DNA of 64,000 nt from positions 1 to 64,000 of the forward strand of contig NC_007759.1 of NCBI RefSeq assembly GCF_000013405.1, in the 5' to 3' direction. Of this stretch, positions 11,020-18,354 are shown in pieces. Below the pieces are notes generated by a model. It was not told the DNA's origin, made no database searches, and was given only the letters and a program-made list of their open reading frames with translations. The DNA is from Syntrophus aciditrophicus SB. GTDB taxonomy: Bacteria; Desulfobacterota; Syntrophia; Syntrophales; Syntrophaceae. Position numbers and translations under genes: made by a program. How positions within the stretch are numbered: the first letter of the stretch is position 1; each line of letters starts with the position of its first letter.

Positions 11020-11616
11020 ATGGCTGCTCCAAAAACGCAAACGTTACAACAACGATTTGGTTTTCAAGATAAAGATTTGACAACGCCAAAACATGATGAA
11101 ATCTTGCAATGGTTAGATTCTGATCTTTTGAATGTTTTAAAATCGATTGGCATCATAAACATTATTAAACACAGACAACAAAGTGCGATAGAAAATGGTG
11201 TCAAAGCAGCATGCAGTGATGAAATAATCAAATCAGCACCTGTCCTTTCTGAAGATTATGATATTTCCATGATAAAAATAACGAAGATTTGGGAAGTACC
11301 TATCCGAAATAAATCTTATGTTATTGGTTTTGTGGATTTTAGAGCAATTATAAAATTCCCTATTACTTGTGTAGTTGAGTCTTTAAGTGGCAATTTTTAT
11401 GGTTCTGATCGATATAAATGGAGTTTACATGATGGTGAAATAATAGTTAATTTTGAGGTAAAATCAACAATACCCTCTCTCGGTGAACTATTCCGACAAA
11501 TTCAAATGTATAAAGTGTACGACAAAAATCCCTTTGTCATTGTCTGCCCAGACGACAGATTTCGTGATCAAATCGAATCGCAGGGGTTAAAATTTGTAAA
11601 ATATAACGACGTGTAA
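11020..11616 (+). CDS. Cassette 2 protein, possible PD-(D/E)xK-type fold
   Basis: This 198-residue protein is not one I can name. An open frame reaches back to a GTG at 10861, but that would run through the attC site, so the start is set at ATG 11020, which has AGAGGTG just upstream. Around residues 145-165 the strand VNFEVKSTIPS is followed by a helix LFRQIQMYK and then a strand FVIVCPDD. This order (ExK strand, helix, strand) is compatible with restriction-endonuclease-like folds, but that is inference. The stop codon lies inside the R'' end of the next attC site. AT content is high, unlike the core genes. Confidence 0.7.
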   Translation: MAAPKTQTLQQRFGFQDKDLTTPKHDEILQWLDSDLLNVLKSIGIINIIKHRQQSAIENGVKAACSDEIIKSAPVLSEDYDISMIKITKIWEVPIRNKSYVIGFVDFRAIIKFPITCVVESLSGNFYGSDRYKWSLHDGEIIVNFEVKSTIPSLGELFRQIQMYKVYDKNPFVIVCPDDRFRDQIESQGLKFVKYNDV

Positions 11617-11683
11617 CCCGTCACCCCGTCATTACAGCCGATCGCAACCCGCTGGGTTGCTCCGGCTGAGCTTTTCGTTATGT
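11611..11683 (+). repeat. attC-like recombination site 2 (end of cassette 2)
   Basis: This 73-base site runs from GTGTAAC (11611-11617) to GTTATGT (11677-11683). The stem pairs CAGCCG with CGGCTG and GCAACCC with GGGTTGC around a short loop, and extra unpaired bases sit on one arm as in attC sites. GTGTAAC is the reverse complement of GTTACAC at 10988, the left end of cassette 2. Confidence 0.8.
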
Positions 11684-11703
11684 GGGAAAGGTAAGAATTT
11701 AGG

Positions 11704-12480
11704 ATGGATTTATCTCCGGCTATAAATCAAGTCGTAGGCAAGTTATGGTATTTGATTCCAATCATTATCTTAATAATTTTAATAAAATCTGCCTGGTTCA
11801 AAGGGGTGATGGGAGAATTCATTGTAAACGTCTTTGCAAGGATACTATTAGATAAAAATGTGTATCATCTCATCAAGAATGTGACATTACCAACCGAAGA
11901 CGGAACGACACAGATTGATCATATCATCGTTTCAAGATATGGCATATTTGTAGTTGAAACAAAATATATGAAAGGGTGGATTTTTGGTAGCCCCAATCAG
12001 AAGACATGGACTCAAAAAATATACAAGCATTCAAACAATTTCCAAAACCCTCTGCACCAAAATTACAAACACGTAAAAACTCTTGAATCCCTGCTTGATC
12101 TGAGTGATCAGCAGGTTTATCCGTTGGTTGTTTTTGTCGGAGATAGTACTTTCAAAACAGAAATGCCTGAAAATGTTACACATGGCCGTGGTTATGTTCG
12201 ATATATCAAATCAAAAAGACAGCTTGTCCTCTCTGAAGCAGAGGTTGACGCAATCTTAAACAAAATCAGTGCCGGCATGTTGACGCGCTCATTTAAAACC
12301 AACAGGGAGCATGTAAAACATGTCAACCATATCAGAAGCGAAAAGAGGAAGAAAAATACCTGTCCAAAGTGTGGTAGCCCCATGGTGCTGAGAGAAGCAA
12401 AAAATGGTCAAAATGCTGGAAAGCAATTTTGGGGATGTTCAAATTTTCCAAAATGCAAAGGTATTCTAAATGTCACATAA
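11704..12480 (+). CDS. NERD-domain protein with C-terminal topoisomerase-type zinc finger (cassette 3)
   Basis: The 258-residue protein begins with a hydrophobic membrane segment (about residues 13-30). A NERD domain follows (about 38-150), with the nuclease-like pattern QIDHIIVSRYGIFVVETK, where the Asp and the E-x-K could form a PD-(D/E)xK site. The C-terminus (about 218-258) carries a C4 zinc finger of the topoisomerase I type: CPKCGSPMVLREAKNG, then GCSNFPKC. NERD plus this finger is a known combination, often linked to DNA processing or defence, but its role is unknown. It is the sole gene of cassette 3, and its stop codon lies within the next attC site. Confidence 0.85.
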   Translation: MDLSPAINQVVGKLWYLIPIIILIILIKSAWFKGVMGEFIVNVFARILLDKNVYHLIKNVTLPTEDGTTQIDHIIVSRYGIFVVETKYMKGWIFGSPNQKTWTQKIYKHSNNFQNPLHQNYKHVKTLESLLDLSDQQVYPLVVFVGDSTFKTEMPENVTHGRGYVRYIKSKRQLVLSEAEVDAILNKISAGMLTRSFKTNREHVKHVNHIRSEKRKKNTCPKCGSPMVLREAKNGQNAGKQFWGCSNFPKCKGILNVT

Positions 12481-12539
12481 CGAGACGCCAGAGCCGATCG
12501 CAGCCCGCGGGACTGCTCCGGCTCAGCTTTTCATTAGAC
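12475..12539 (+). repeat. attC-like recombination site 3 (end of cassette 3)
   Basis: This 65-base site runs from ACATAAC (12475-12481) to ATTAGAC (12533-12539). The stem pairs GAGCCG with CGGCTC and GCAGCCC with a GGGACTGC arm. It is closely similar to site 2. ACATAAC is the reverse complement of GTTATGT at 11677. The last GTT core is altered to ATT, which may have lowered its activity. Confidence 0.78.
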
Positions 12540-12575
12540 GTATGGTGAAAACACTTTTATATTAAGCGAGATCAA

Positions 12576-13454
12576 ATGGAAGTAACTACAGATATATATC
12601 TTGGGGATAGCAGGGAACAACTAAAACTGCTTCCAGATGATTCTGTCGACCTGATAGTGACGTCTCCGCCTTACGCAGATCAGCGTAAAAATACATATGG
12701 CGGCATCCATCCTGATAAATACGTTAATTGGTTCTTGCCTATTTCAGTACAGCTTTTACGTGTTCTCAAGCCGACGGGAACCTTTATTTTAAACATCAAA
12801 GAAAAAGTAGTCGAGGGCGAGCGCAGCACTTACGTAATGGAGCTCATATTAGAAATGCGCAAACAGGGATGGCTATGGACGGAAGAGTTTATTTGGCATA
12901 AGAAAAATTGCTACCCAGGAAAATGGCCTAATCGTTTTCGCGATGCCTGGGAGAGACTTCTTCAGTTTAATAAAAATCGAAAATTTCATATGTATCAGGA
13001 AGAAGTAATGGTTCAAATGGGCGAATGGGCAAACTCAAGACTGAAAAACCTTTCTGAGACAGACAAAATCCGTGACAACTCAAAAGTAGGAAGCGGATTT
13101 GGTAAAAATATTTCAAACTGGCTTGAAAGAGATAAGGCATATCCCACAAATGTTTTGCACTTGGCTACCGAATGTAACAACAAAAACCATAGCGCGGCTT
13201 TTCCTGAAGGGTTGCCTGAATGGTTTATTAAACTTTTTACAAAAGAAAAAGATACGGTTCTTGATCCCTTTATGGGTTCAGGGACAACACTGATTGTCGC
13301 TAACAGAATGAGGCGAAATTCAATAGGAATCGACATCGTTCCAGAGTATTGTGAAATGGTAAAAAAGCAATTGAAAGCGGTAGAGTTATATCTATTGGAA
13401 CCAAAGGCGGAATATGAAAAAACTAGGGTTGAAAAGCGTATCACAATACGTTGA
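12576..13454 (+). CDS. Type II DNA methyltransferase (N4-cytosine/N6-adenine type)
   Basis: This 292-residue amino-methyltransferase has the catalytic motif TSPPY at about residues 28-32 and the SAM-binding motif DPFMGSGTT near residues 228-236. The order (catalytic motif first, FxGxG last) fits the beta group of exocyclic amino methyltransferases. It probably protects host DNA from the nuclease encoded next. The last 41 bases overlap the nuclease gene in another frame, so the two are likely co-translated. It begins the fourth cassette, 37 bases after the third attC site. The target base and recognition sequence cannot be told from the sequence. Confidence 0.88.
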   Translation: MEVTTDIYLGDSREQLKLLPDDSVDLIVTSPPYADQRKNTYGGIHPDKYVNWFLPISVQLLRVLKPTGTFILNIKEKVVEGERSTYVMELILEMRKQGWLWTEEFIWHKKNCYPGKWPNRFRDAWERLLQFNKNRKFHMYQEEVMVQMGEWANSRLKNLSETDKIRDNSKVGSGFGKNISNWLERDKAYPTNVLHLATECNNKNHSAAFPEGLPEWFIKLFTKEKDTVLDPFMGSGTTLIVANRMRRNSIGIDIVPEYCEMVKKQLKAVELYLLEPKAEYEKTRVEKRITIR

Positions 13455-14166
13455 ACAAAACATAGGGACTTTTCATCAAAAGCGCATTCAAAGCCTTGAT
13501 GGATTAAAGTTGTCGAATGTTCTTAAACGAAAAAATCCATACTTATTTAAAGCAAAATATGTATTAACCGCTGAACAGATTATCAAGGGGTTAGTGGATG
13601 CGCACGTATCATCAAATGAAGAAACCATTTTTGGTGATTGGTTGGAAGGACTTGCCATTTTTATTAATGACAAGGTCTACGGTGGACGCAAATCGGGCAT
13701 TACTGGTATTGATCTTGAGTTTGACACCAACGGAACAAGAAATATTGTAACAATCAAATCGGGGCCGAATTGGGGTAATAGTTCGCAAGTAGCTAAAATG
13801 ATAGCGGACTTCAAAACCGCCAAAAAAACGTTGAGAACCAGTAATTCAGGATTGCACATCGTAGCTGTAAATGGTTGCTGTTACGGCAGGGACAACAAAC
13901 CAGACAAAGGAGACTATTTTAAATATTGTGGCCAGCGTTTTTGGGAGTTTATATCCGGTGATAGTGAACTGTTTACAGAAATTATCGAACCACTCGGCCA
14001 CAAAGCCAAAGAGAAGAATGATGAATTCGTGAAATCGTATTCGCAGATGATTAACAAATTTACCAAAGAATTTGCGAATATATTTTGTGATGATGATGGA
14101 GAAATTGATTGGGACAAATTGGTGCGTTTTAACTCTGCAGCAGTGGTGCCAAAGGAAAGGAAATAA
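13414..14166 (+). CDS. Type II restriction endonuclease, PmeII-like family
   Basis: The 250-residue product resembles, from memory, the PmeII family of type II restriction endonucleases. Characteristic stretches are TIFGDWLEGLAIFIN, VYGGRKSGITGIDLEF, VTIKSGPNWGNSSQ and GHKAKEKNDEFV. The ID-x-EF strand followed by VTIKSG may form the metal site (PD-(D/E)xK-like). It overlaps the methyltransferase by 41 bases, the expected arrangement for a restriction-modification pair. It appears full length. Codon use is AT-rich, like the rest of the array. I see no control (C) protein gene. Confidence 0.82.
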   Translation: MKKLGLKSVSQYVEQNIGTFHQKRIQSLDGLKLSNVLKRKNPYLFKAKYVLTAEQIIKGLVDAHVSSNEETIFGDWLEGLAIFINDKVYGGRKSGITGIDLEFDTNGTRNIVTIKSGPNWGNSSQVAKMIADFKTAKKTLRTSNSGLHIVAVNGCCYGRDNKPDKGDYFKYCGQRFWEFISGDSELFTEIIEPLGHKAKEKNDEFVKSYSQMINKFTKEFANIFCDDDGEIDWDKLVRFNSAAVVPKERK

Positions 14167-14323
14167 AATACCATTTAATCACCCGCATCATAGGACTGTC
14201 AGTCGCGAGCACACGCATTGCCCGATCAGATGTACGCTGATTTTCGTGATTGAACCAATCGTTTGCTCGACTTCTGCCAGCCTTGGTACGCAAATTTGTT
14301 ACCTTTCCAGAAGAAAGAGTTTT

Positions 14324-14501
14324 ATGGAAGCCATCGTTTTTGTTGGTTTACAGGAAAGCGGTAAATCAACGTATTATAAAAAAATATTATTTCAATTCCC
14401 ATTTGAGAATCAGTAATGATTTGTTGAAAACAAAAAACCGTGAAAAGAATCTCATGGAATTTTGCAAAAACACAAATATGCTGTTCGTCATTTACAATTG
14501 A
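14324..14501 (+). pseudogene. Frameshifted and truncated P-loop kinase/ATPase remnant
   Basis: The frame from ATG 14324 starts with MEAIVFVGLQESGKSTYYKK, a P-loop (GLQESGKST) typical of small AAA_33-like kinases. It goes out of frame in a run of seven A at 14378-14384. One base over, the sequence resumes as HLRISNDLLKTKNREKN and ends at FVIYN, where intact relatives would read on through a VDNTN motif. So there is both a frameshift and a 3' truncation. It lies just after the decayed end of the cassette array and may mark the far boundary of foreign DNA. Confidence 0.75.
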
Positions 14502-14821
14502 GCTCCTGCCCCCCCGATCATATCATTTCACCTCAATAATAGATGAACATTACCGATCATTATCCTTTTCAGCTCTGTGGCTTCCGCGATATTTCTGATT
14601 TCCTGTTCATCAATGTAACTGGGAACAAGAAGCGTGCTTGCCGTAAGAAGCGGAGGGCGGAAATTCTCGAACTCCTCGACGAGTCTATCATTGCGCGGAT
14701 CGTGACGGCGGTTGCGGGGTTCAGCTTTCAGTCTCCAGAGTAATTCAAAAGGGGCTTGTGGTGATAGCCATTGGAGGGACTTTCGGAAAACCTCATCAAG
14801 TACGGCAAGCGGGGAAATGCT
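14502..14821. other. Gene-poor stretch with a possible minus-strand gene remnant
   Basis: No confident gene is present. On the minus strand an open frame without an obvious start runs from about 14810 down to a stop near 14540, ending in YIDEQEIRNIAEATELKR. Its composition looks protein-like, so it could be the C-terminal remnant of a gene whose beginning was lost. It could equally be chance. The plus-strand frame at 14543-14743 is Arg/Cys-rich and looks like its shadow. Confidence 0.3.
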
Positions 14822-15532
14822 ATGAACATGATCGGGATCGTGGAGGCTGTGGGCGGCAGGTTCTCCCGGGAACTGGGCATCGACCTCGAAGGGGGGCGGT
14901 CAGGCGAAATCTTCAAATGGTTCCTCGCCTCGGTTCTTTTCGGCGCCCGGATCTCCGAGACCATCGTGAAACACACGTTCCGGGCCTTCGAACAGGCAGG
15001 CGTCACGACACCGGAGAAGATCGAGCGCACCGGGTGGGACGGCCTGGTGTCGATCCTGGACCGCGGCGGCTATGTCCGGTATGATTTCAAGACCGCAACC
15101 AAGCTGCTCGAACTCTGCAGGACGCTCCGGGAGCGCTATCAGAACGACCTCGGCCGGCTGCATGCGGAAGCATCGGACCCCCGGGACTTGGAGGAGCGGC
15201 TCAAGGCATTGACGAAGGGCATCGGCAACGTGACCGTGACCATCTTTCTACGCGAGCTGCGCGGAATCTGGAAGAAGGCACGGCCACTGCCCTCGGACCT
15301 GGTCATGCTGGCTGCCGGAAACCTTGGTCTCATTTCCAGTACCGATGAACGCGAGCAGGCCCTTGCTCTGTTGCAGGAGCGGTGGATGGAAAGCGGGGGA
15401 AGGGAAAAGGACTTTCCCGATTGTGAATCCGCCCTGCTGCGCGTCGGGAAGAACTACTGCCGGAAAAAGATATGCGATGCGTGCCCTGCCCGGACTGCAT
15501 GCAGGTCGGCAGCGACAACCGGCAGATATTAA
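14822..15532 (+). CDS. HhH-GPD family DNA glycosylase-like protein with 4Fe-4S motif
   Basis: The 236-residue protein resembles the endonuclease III/HhH-GPD superfamily, which removes damaged bases in base excision repair. The HhH region is LTKGIGNVTVTIFLREL (about residues 124-140). The following LPSDLV may carry the catalytic Asp, but the usual catalytic Lys is not obvious. The C-terminus has four cysteines, CRKKICDACPARTAC, spaced C-x4-C-x2-C-x5-C; classical endonuclease III has C-x6-C-x2-C-x5-C. The start is ATG 14822, with GGGGA upstream. It is a single gene, and GC content returns to the core level here. Confidence 0.75.
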   Translation: MNMIGIVEAVGGRFSRELGIDLEGGRSGEIFKWFLASVLFGARISETIVKHTFRAFEQAGVTTPEKIERTGWDGLVSILDRGGYVRYDFKTATKLLELCRTLRERYQNDLGRLHAEASDPRDLEERLKALTKGIGNVTVTIFLRELRGIWKKARPLPSDLVMLAAGNLGLISSTDEREQALALLQERWMESGGREKDFPDCESALLRVGKNYCRKKICDACPARTACRSAATTGRY

Positions 15533-15580
15533 AGCCGTGGCACCGACAGCAGTCACAGCCGCTTCAATCCTTAAAATAAA

Positions 15581-15610
15581 GAAGGGAGGCATAAAAGATG
15601 CCCCCCCTTC
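15581..15610. terminator. Hairpin terminator between convergent genes
   Basis: GAAGGGAGGCAT (15581-15592) pairs with ATGCCCCCCCTTC (15598-15610) around a short loop. It lies between the ends of the plus-strand glycosylase gene and the minus-strand cyclophilin gene. T runs are weak, so efficiency is uncertain. Confidence 0.55.
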
Positions 15611-15646
15611 TTACATGTTTTGCCGCAATCAAAAATCCCTGAAAAA

Positions 15647-16162
15647 TTATTTCACCGTGACGGATTCGATCACCACGTCGTCAATGGGCCAGTCCTGAAA
15701 AGGACCCCGGGAACCGGTTCTGACTTTAGCCATGACATCCACGATATCCATTCCTTCTGTGACTTTGCCGAAAACCGCATAGCCGAAATTGTTCTTTCCG
15801 GCGTAGTTCAGAAAATCGTTGTCCGTGAAATTGATGAAAAACTGGGAGGTGGCGGAGTCGACCACCATGGTCCGGGCCATGGCCAGTGTGCCGCGCTCGT
15901 TTTTCAAACCGTTTTCCGCTTCATTCTTGATCGGGGCGCGGGTGGGTTTCTGCCGGCAGTCTTTATCGAATCCTCCTCCCTGGGCCATGAATCCCGGGAT
16001 AATCCGGTGGAACAGGGTTCCATCAAAAAAATGATCCTTCACATATTGCAGAAAATTATCCACGGTAATGGGGGCTTTGTCTTTGTAAAGAATCGCCTCG
16101 AAAGTGCCCATACTGGTTTTGATGATGACGGTGGGATTCTGACTTTTGTCCTGATTTTCCAT
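15647..16162 (-). CDS. Peptidyl-prolyl cis-trans isomerase, cyclophilin type
   Basis: A cyclophilin that speeds proline isomerisation during protein folding. The 171-residue product has the core motifs [13 protein letters not shown] (catalytic Arg), SQFFIN and FGYAVFGKV. No signal peptide is present, so it should be cytoplasmic, like PpiB. It is a single-gene unit with a good sigma-70 promoter at 16237-16266 and a shared hairpin terminator after the stop. Confidence 0.92.
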   Translation of the reverse strand: MENQDKSQNPTVIIKTSMGTFEAILYKDKAPITVDNFLQYVKDHFFDGTLFHRIIPGFMAQGGGFDKDCRQKPTRAPIKNEAENGLKNERGTLAMARTMVVDSATSQFFINFTDNDFLNYAGKNNFGYAVFGKVTEGMDIVDVMAKVRTGSRGPFQDWPIDDVVIESVTVK

Positions 16163-16236
16163 AGTGCTTTCGTCTCCTTGGGGTCGTTCTGATCGGCCTT
16201 CGGAATTTGCCGTCGGATACCCTGAAATTTTGCGGG

Positions 16237-16266
16237 AGTATAGAGGGAAAACATCGGGATTGTCAA
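16237..16266 (-). promoter_or_regulatory. Sigma-70 promoter for the cyclophilin gene
   Basis: On the minus strand a perfect -35 TTGACA (16261-16266) is followed after 18 bases by -10 TATACT (16237-16242). The start codon is about 75 bases downstream. Confidence 0.65.
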
Positions 16267-16356
16267 GGCGGGATCAGGAAATACCCATCCCATCGGAGAG
16301 CTGTCCGATCCAGTTGAGAAATCCGCCAGGTTGAATGCAGCCTGATGGGCTCCACT

Positions 16357-17508
16357 TCAGGGCTTCCGGAGAATTTCGATTCGGATTTCAACGGTTCCCT
16401 GTTTCGCATCGGCCGTGCCGACAGAAACGCTTGTCCCGGTATCATCCCGGGCTTCCAGCTTCTGGAGAAAGGTTTTGACTTGCCGGGAAGGCAGGATTGC
16501 CGTCAGGATTTCTTTTTCTCCGGAAACCGAGGACTCGATTTTTTGGGCATCATACTGACGCAAAAGGATACGGATTTCCTCGACTTTCTTATGTCTGTCG
16601 CGCACCTGTGCCGTTTCAGTTGCAGCGGATTCCGCTTTGCTGTCCCGGTTCCCGATCCCGGTGGATGGGGCCGATTGACGCAACGGGAACGTGGCGCCGC
16701 CTTCCACGTCCCTTTCCATTGATCGAGAGGCGACGGAAAATTCGTGAGGCTGTGCCTTTAATTGCGCCTCATCGATTTTGTGCTCCTGGAGTCCCGGCTT
16801 GGCAGAATCCTGATCGCCCGCTAAGCGTTTTTCTTTTCTTTTTTCCCGTTTTTCCCACTCTTCCGCTTCCGGAGGAAATTCTTTCTTCAGGGCGACAACA
16901 GCACCATCGGCAGGCTGTGCGGGCTGGACTGATTCCGGCCTGATTTCTTCCCGAAGCGGGCTTTTCTGAGGTGGCGGAGCAGGTTCCCGGCGGGTGTATC
17001 GGGAAGGGGCCGCGACGGATTTATCGCTTTTTTCGAGACTCTCCATTTGAGTTGACGCGGATTGAGCAGGAGCCATCCGAAAGGGTTCACGTTTTTCGGA
17101 ACTCTGCTGTTGTTGTAAAATTGCCGCAGGCGGGACGATGTCGACCCCCTCTTTCTTCAGCTCCGGCCCTTCTCCCCGGTAAAGATAAAAGGCCAGAACG
17201 GTGATGACCAGCAGGGCCACGGTCTGAAGAGGAATCTTGAAATAGACAGGGTTAAAGAGTTTTTTGAAGAATCCCTTTTCCGCATGCACTCCTTCCTTCA
17301 CCTGGGCCAGAATCTTCTGCTTCAGCCAGGGCGGCGGCGTCACCTCTTCCAGATTCTGAAGAAGAAGTTCCATTCTTTGCAGATCTTCAAGGGCTTTTCC
17401 GCACTTCCGGCAAGAGGCGAGGTGCTCCCGGATCAGGTCCTTTTCTTCTTCGGGAAGAAGGTCCTCCAGGTAGGCGGGCAGATTTTGTTCGATATCCCGG
17501 CAAGTCAT
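16357..17508 (-). CDS. Anti-sigma factor with zf-HC2 and DUF2275-like region
   Basis: The N-terminus carries a zinc-binding anti-sigma domain (zf-HC2) with CRDIEQNLPAYLEDLL and HLASCRKCGKAL, giving the HxxxCxxC pattern. A single membrane segment (about 95-112, LQTVALLVITVLAFYLY) places the rest outside the cytoplasmic membrane. A long Pro/Gln/Glu-rich linker and a C-terminal domain (about 300-383) follow, resembling DUF2275 proteins. It overlaps the sigma-factor gene by 4 bases (ATGA). It probably holds the ECF sigma factor inactive until an envelope signal is sensed. Confidence 0.85.
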   Translation of the reverse strand: MTCRDIEQNLPAYLEDLLPEEEKDLIREHLASCRKCGKALEDLQRMELLLQNLEEVTPPPWLKQKILAQVKEGVHAEKGFFKKLFNPVYFKIPLQTVALLVITVLAFYLYRGEGPELKKEGVDIVPPAAILQQQQSSEKREPFRMAPAQSASTQMESLEKSDKSVAAPSRYTRREPAPPPQKSPLREEIRPESVQPAQPADGAVVALKKEFPPEAEEWEKREKRKEKRLAGDQDSAKPGLQEHKIDEAQLKAQPHEFSVASRSMERDVEGGATFPLRQSAPSTGIGNRDSKAESAATETAQVRDRHKKVEEIRILLRQYDAQKIESSVSGEKEILTAILPSRQVKTFLQKLEARDDTGTSVSVGTADAKQGTVEIRIEILRKP

Positions 17509-18158
17509 GAGAACTCTCCAATCCTGGCAAGCAGCAGATCCTTCAGGGCGATCCGTGCCCGGAACAGCCGTGATCTGACCGTCCCCGGCGGTATCTTGAG
17601 AATCGTTACGATCTCATCATAGGATAAGCCCTGAATGTCCCGGAGAATCAGGATTTCCCGGTGGTCGCTCTCCAGCAGGCCGATGCATTTCTGCACCCCG
17701 GCCTCCAGTTCCTTTTTTTCAAGATGTTCGAGAAGGGATTCCTGTTGGCCTGATCCGGATGCCGCCAGGCAATCGAAACCGTCTATTGCGCCATCGCCGG
17801 GATCGCCGGGGTTGTCGCCTGCATGCCAAAAGCGGCTCTTATCCCTCTTCAGTTGCTTCAGTCGATTTTTTGTGGAATTAATTACAATTCCATAGAGCCA
17901 GGTGGAAAATCGCGCTTCTCCGCGGAACTTTTTAATCGTCCGGAATGCGGCGAGAAAGGCATCCTGAACGACCTCGCAGGATTCCTCGTAATCGCCGGTC
18001 ATCCGGTAGGCCACATTCAGCATCTTCTTCTGGTACCGTTCCACCAGAATCCCGAACGCCTCGACATCCCCTTTCTGACACAGCAGCACCCATTTGAGGT
18101 CATTGTCCTCAACGGTCGCAATTTTATTCTCTGCCAAACCAGAACGTTCCATCCACAT
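17505..18158 (-). CDS. RNA polymerase ECF sigma factor
   Basis: A 217-residue sigma-70 family factor of the ECF (RpoE-like) group. Region 2 is visible at AFGILVERYQKKMLNVAYRM through STWLYGIVIN, and region 4 at SYDEIVTILKIPPGTVRSRL, with a helix-turn-helix for -35 recognition. A 40-residue low-complexity linker separates the regions. Translation is coupled to the anti-sigma gene downstream. The VIT/VWA gene upstream on the same strand may belong to its regulon, which is inferred from position only. Confidence 0.92.
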   Translation of the reverse strand: MWMERSGLAENKIATVEDNDLKWVLLCQKGDVEAFGILVERYQKKMLNVAYRMTGDYEESCEVVQDAFLAAFRTIKKFRGEARFSTWLYGIVINSTKNRLKQLKRDKSRFWHAGDNPGDPGDGAIDGFDCLAASGSGQQESLLEHLEKKELEAGVQKCIGLLESDHREILILRDIQGLSYDEIVTILKIPPGTVRSRLFRARIALKDLLLARIGEFS

Positions 18159-18301
18159 GATTTCCGCGACTGTCCTTTTCGAGGGCGAAAAGGACAGAAG
18201 ATCGAGGCCTGTTTTTCAAAACGATAGAGCGCTGCGTCTTCAATGATGAAGACGGGTTGCATTTTTATCCCGCTGCATGCAACCCGGCAAACTGCTGTAA
18301 G

Positions 18302-18343
18302 AAGGCAGGCCGGCTGTCAGATAAAGCTGTCCCGGCCTGCCTT
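18302..18343. terminator. Strong hairpin after the VIT/VWA gene
   Basis: AAGGCAGGCCGG (18302-18313) pairs perfectly with CCGGCCTGCCTT (18332-18343) around an 18-base loop. It lies 12 bases past the stop of the minus-strand gene at 18355. It probably ends that transcript before the sigma-factor gene. Confidence 0.6.
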
Positions 18344-18354
18344 TTCAGTTTTAC

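Larger units (their letters stand above)
10038..12539 (+). mobile_element. Integron-type gene-cassette array without integrase (three complete cassettes)
   Basis: Cassette junctions lie at the G/TT step of GTTGTGC (10038), GTTACAC (10988), GTTATGT (11677) and ATTAGAC (12533). Each cassette ends in an imperfect palindrome whose first seven bases are the exact reverse complement of that cassette's own left end: GCACAAC at 10884, GTGTAAC at 11611 and ACATAAC at 12475. This is the pattern left when circular cassettes with an attC site insert at the G/TT point. All genes point the same way, one per cassette. No intI gene is present in the window, so it fits a cluster of attC sites lacking an integrase. 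A fourth cassette follows but has lost its attC. Confidence 0.8.
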
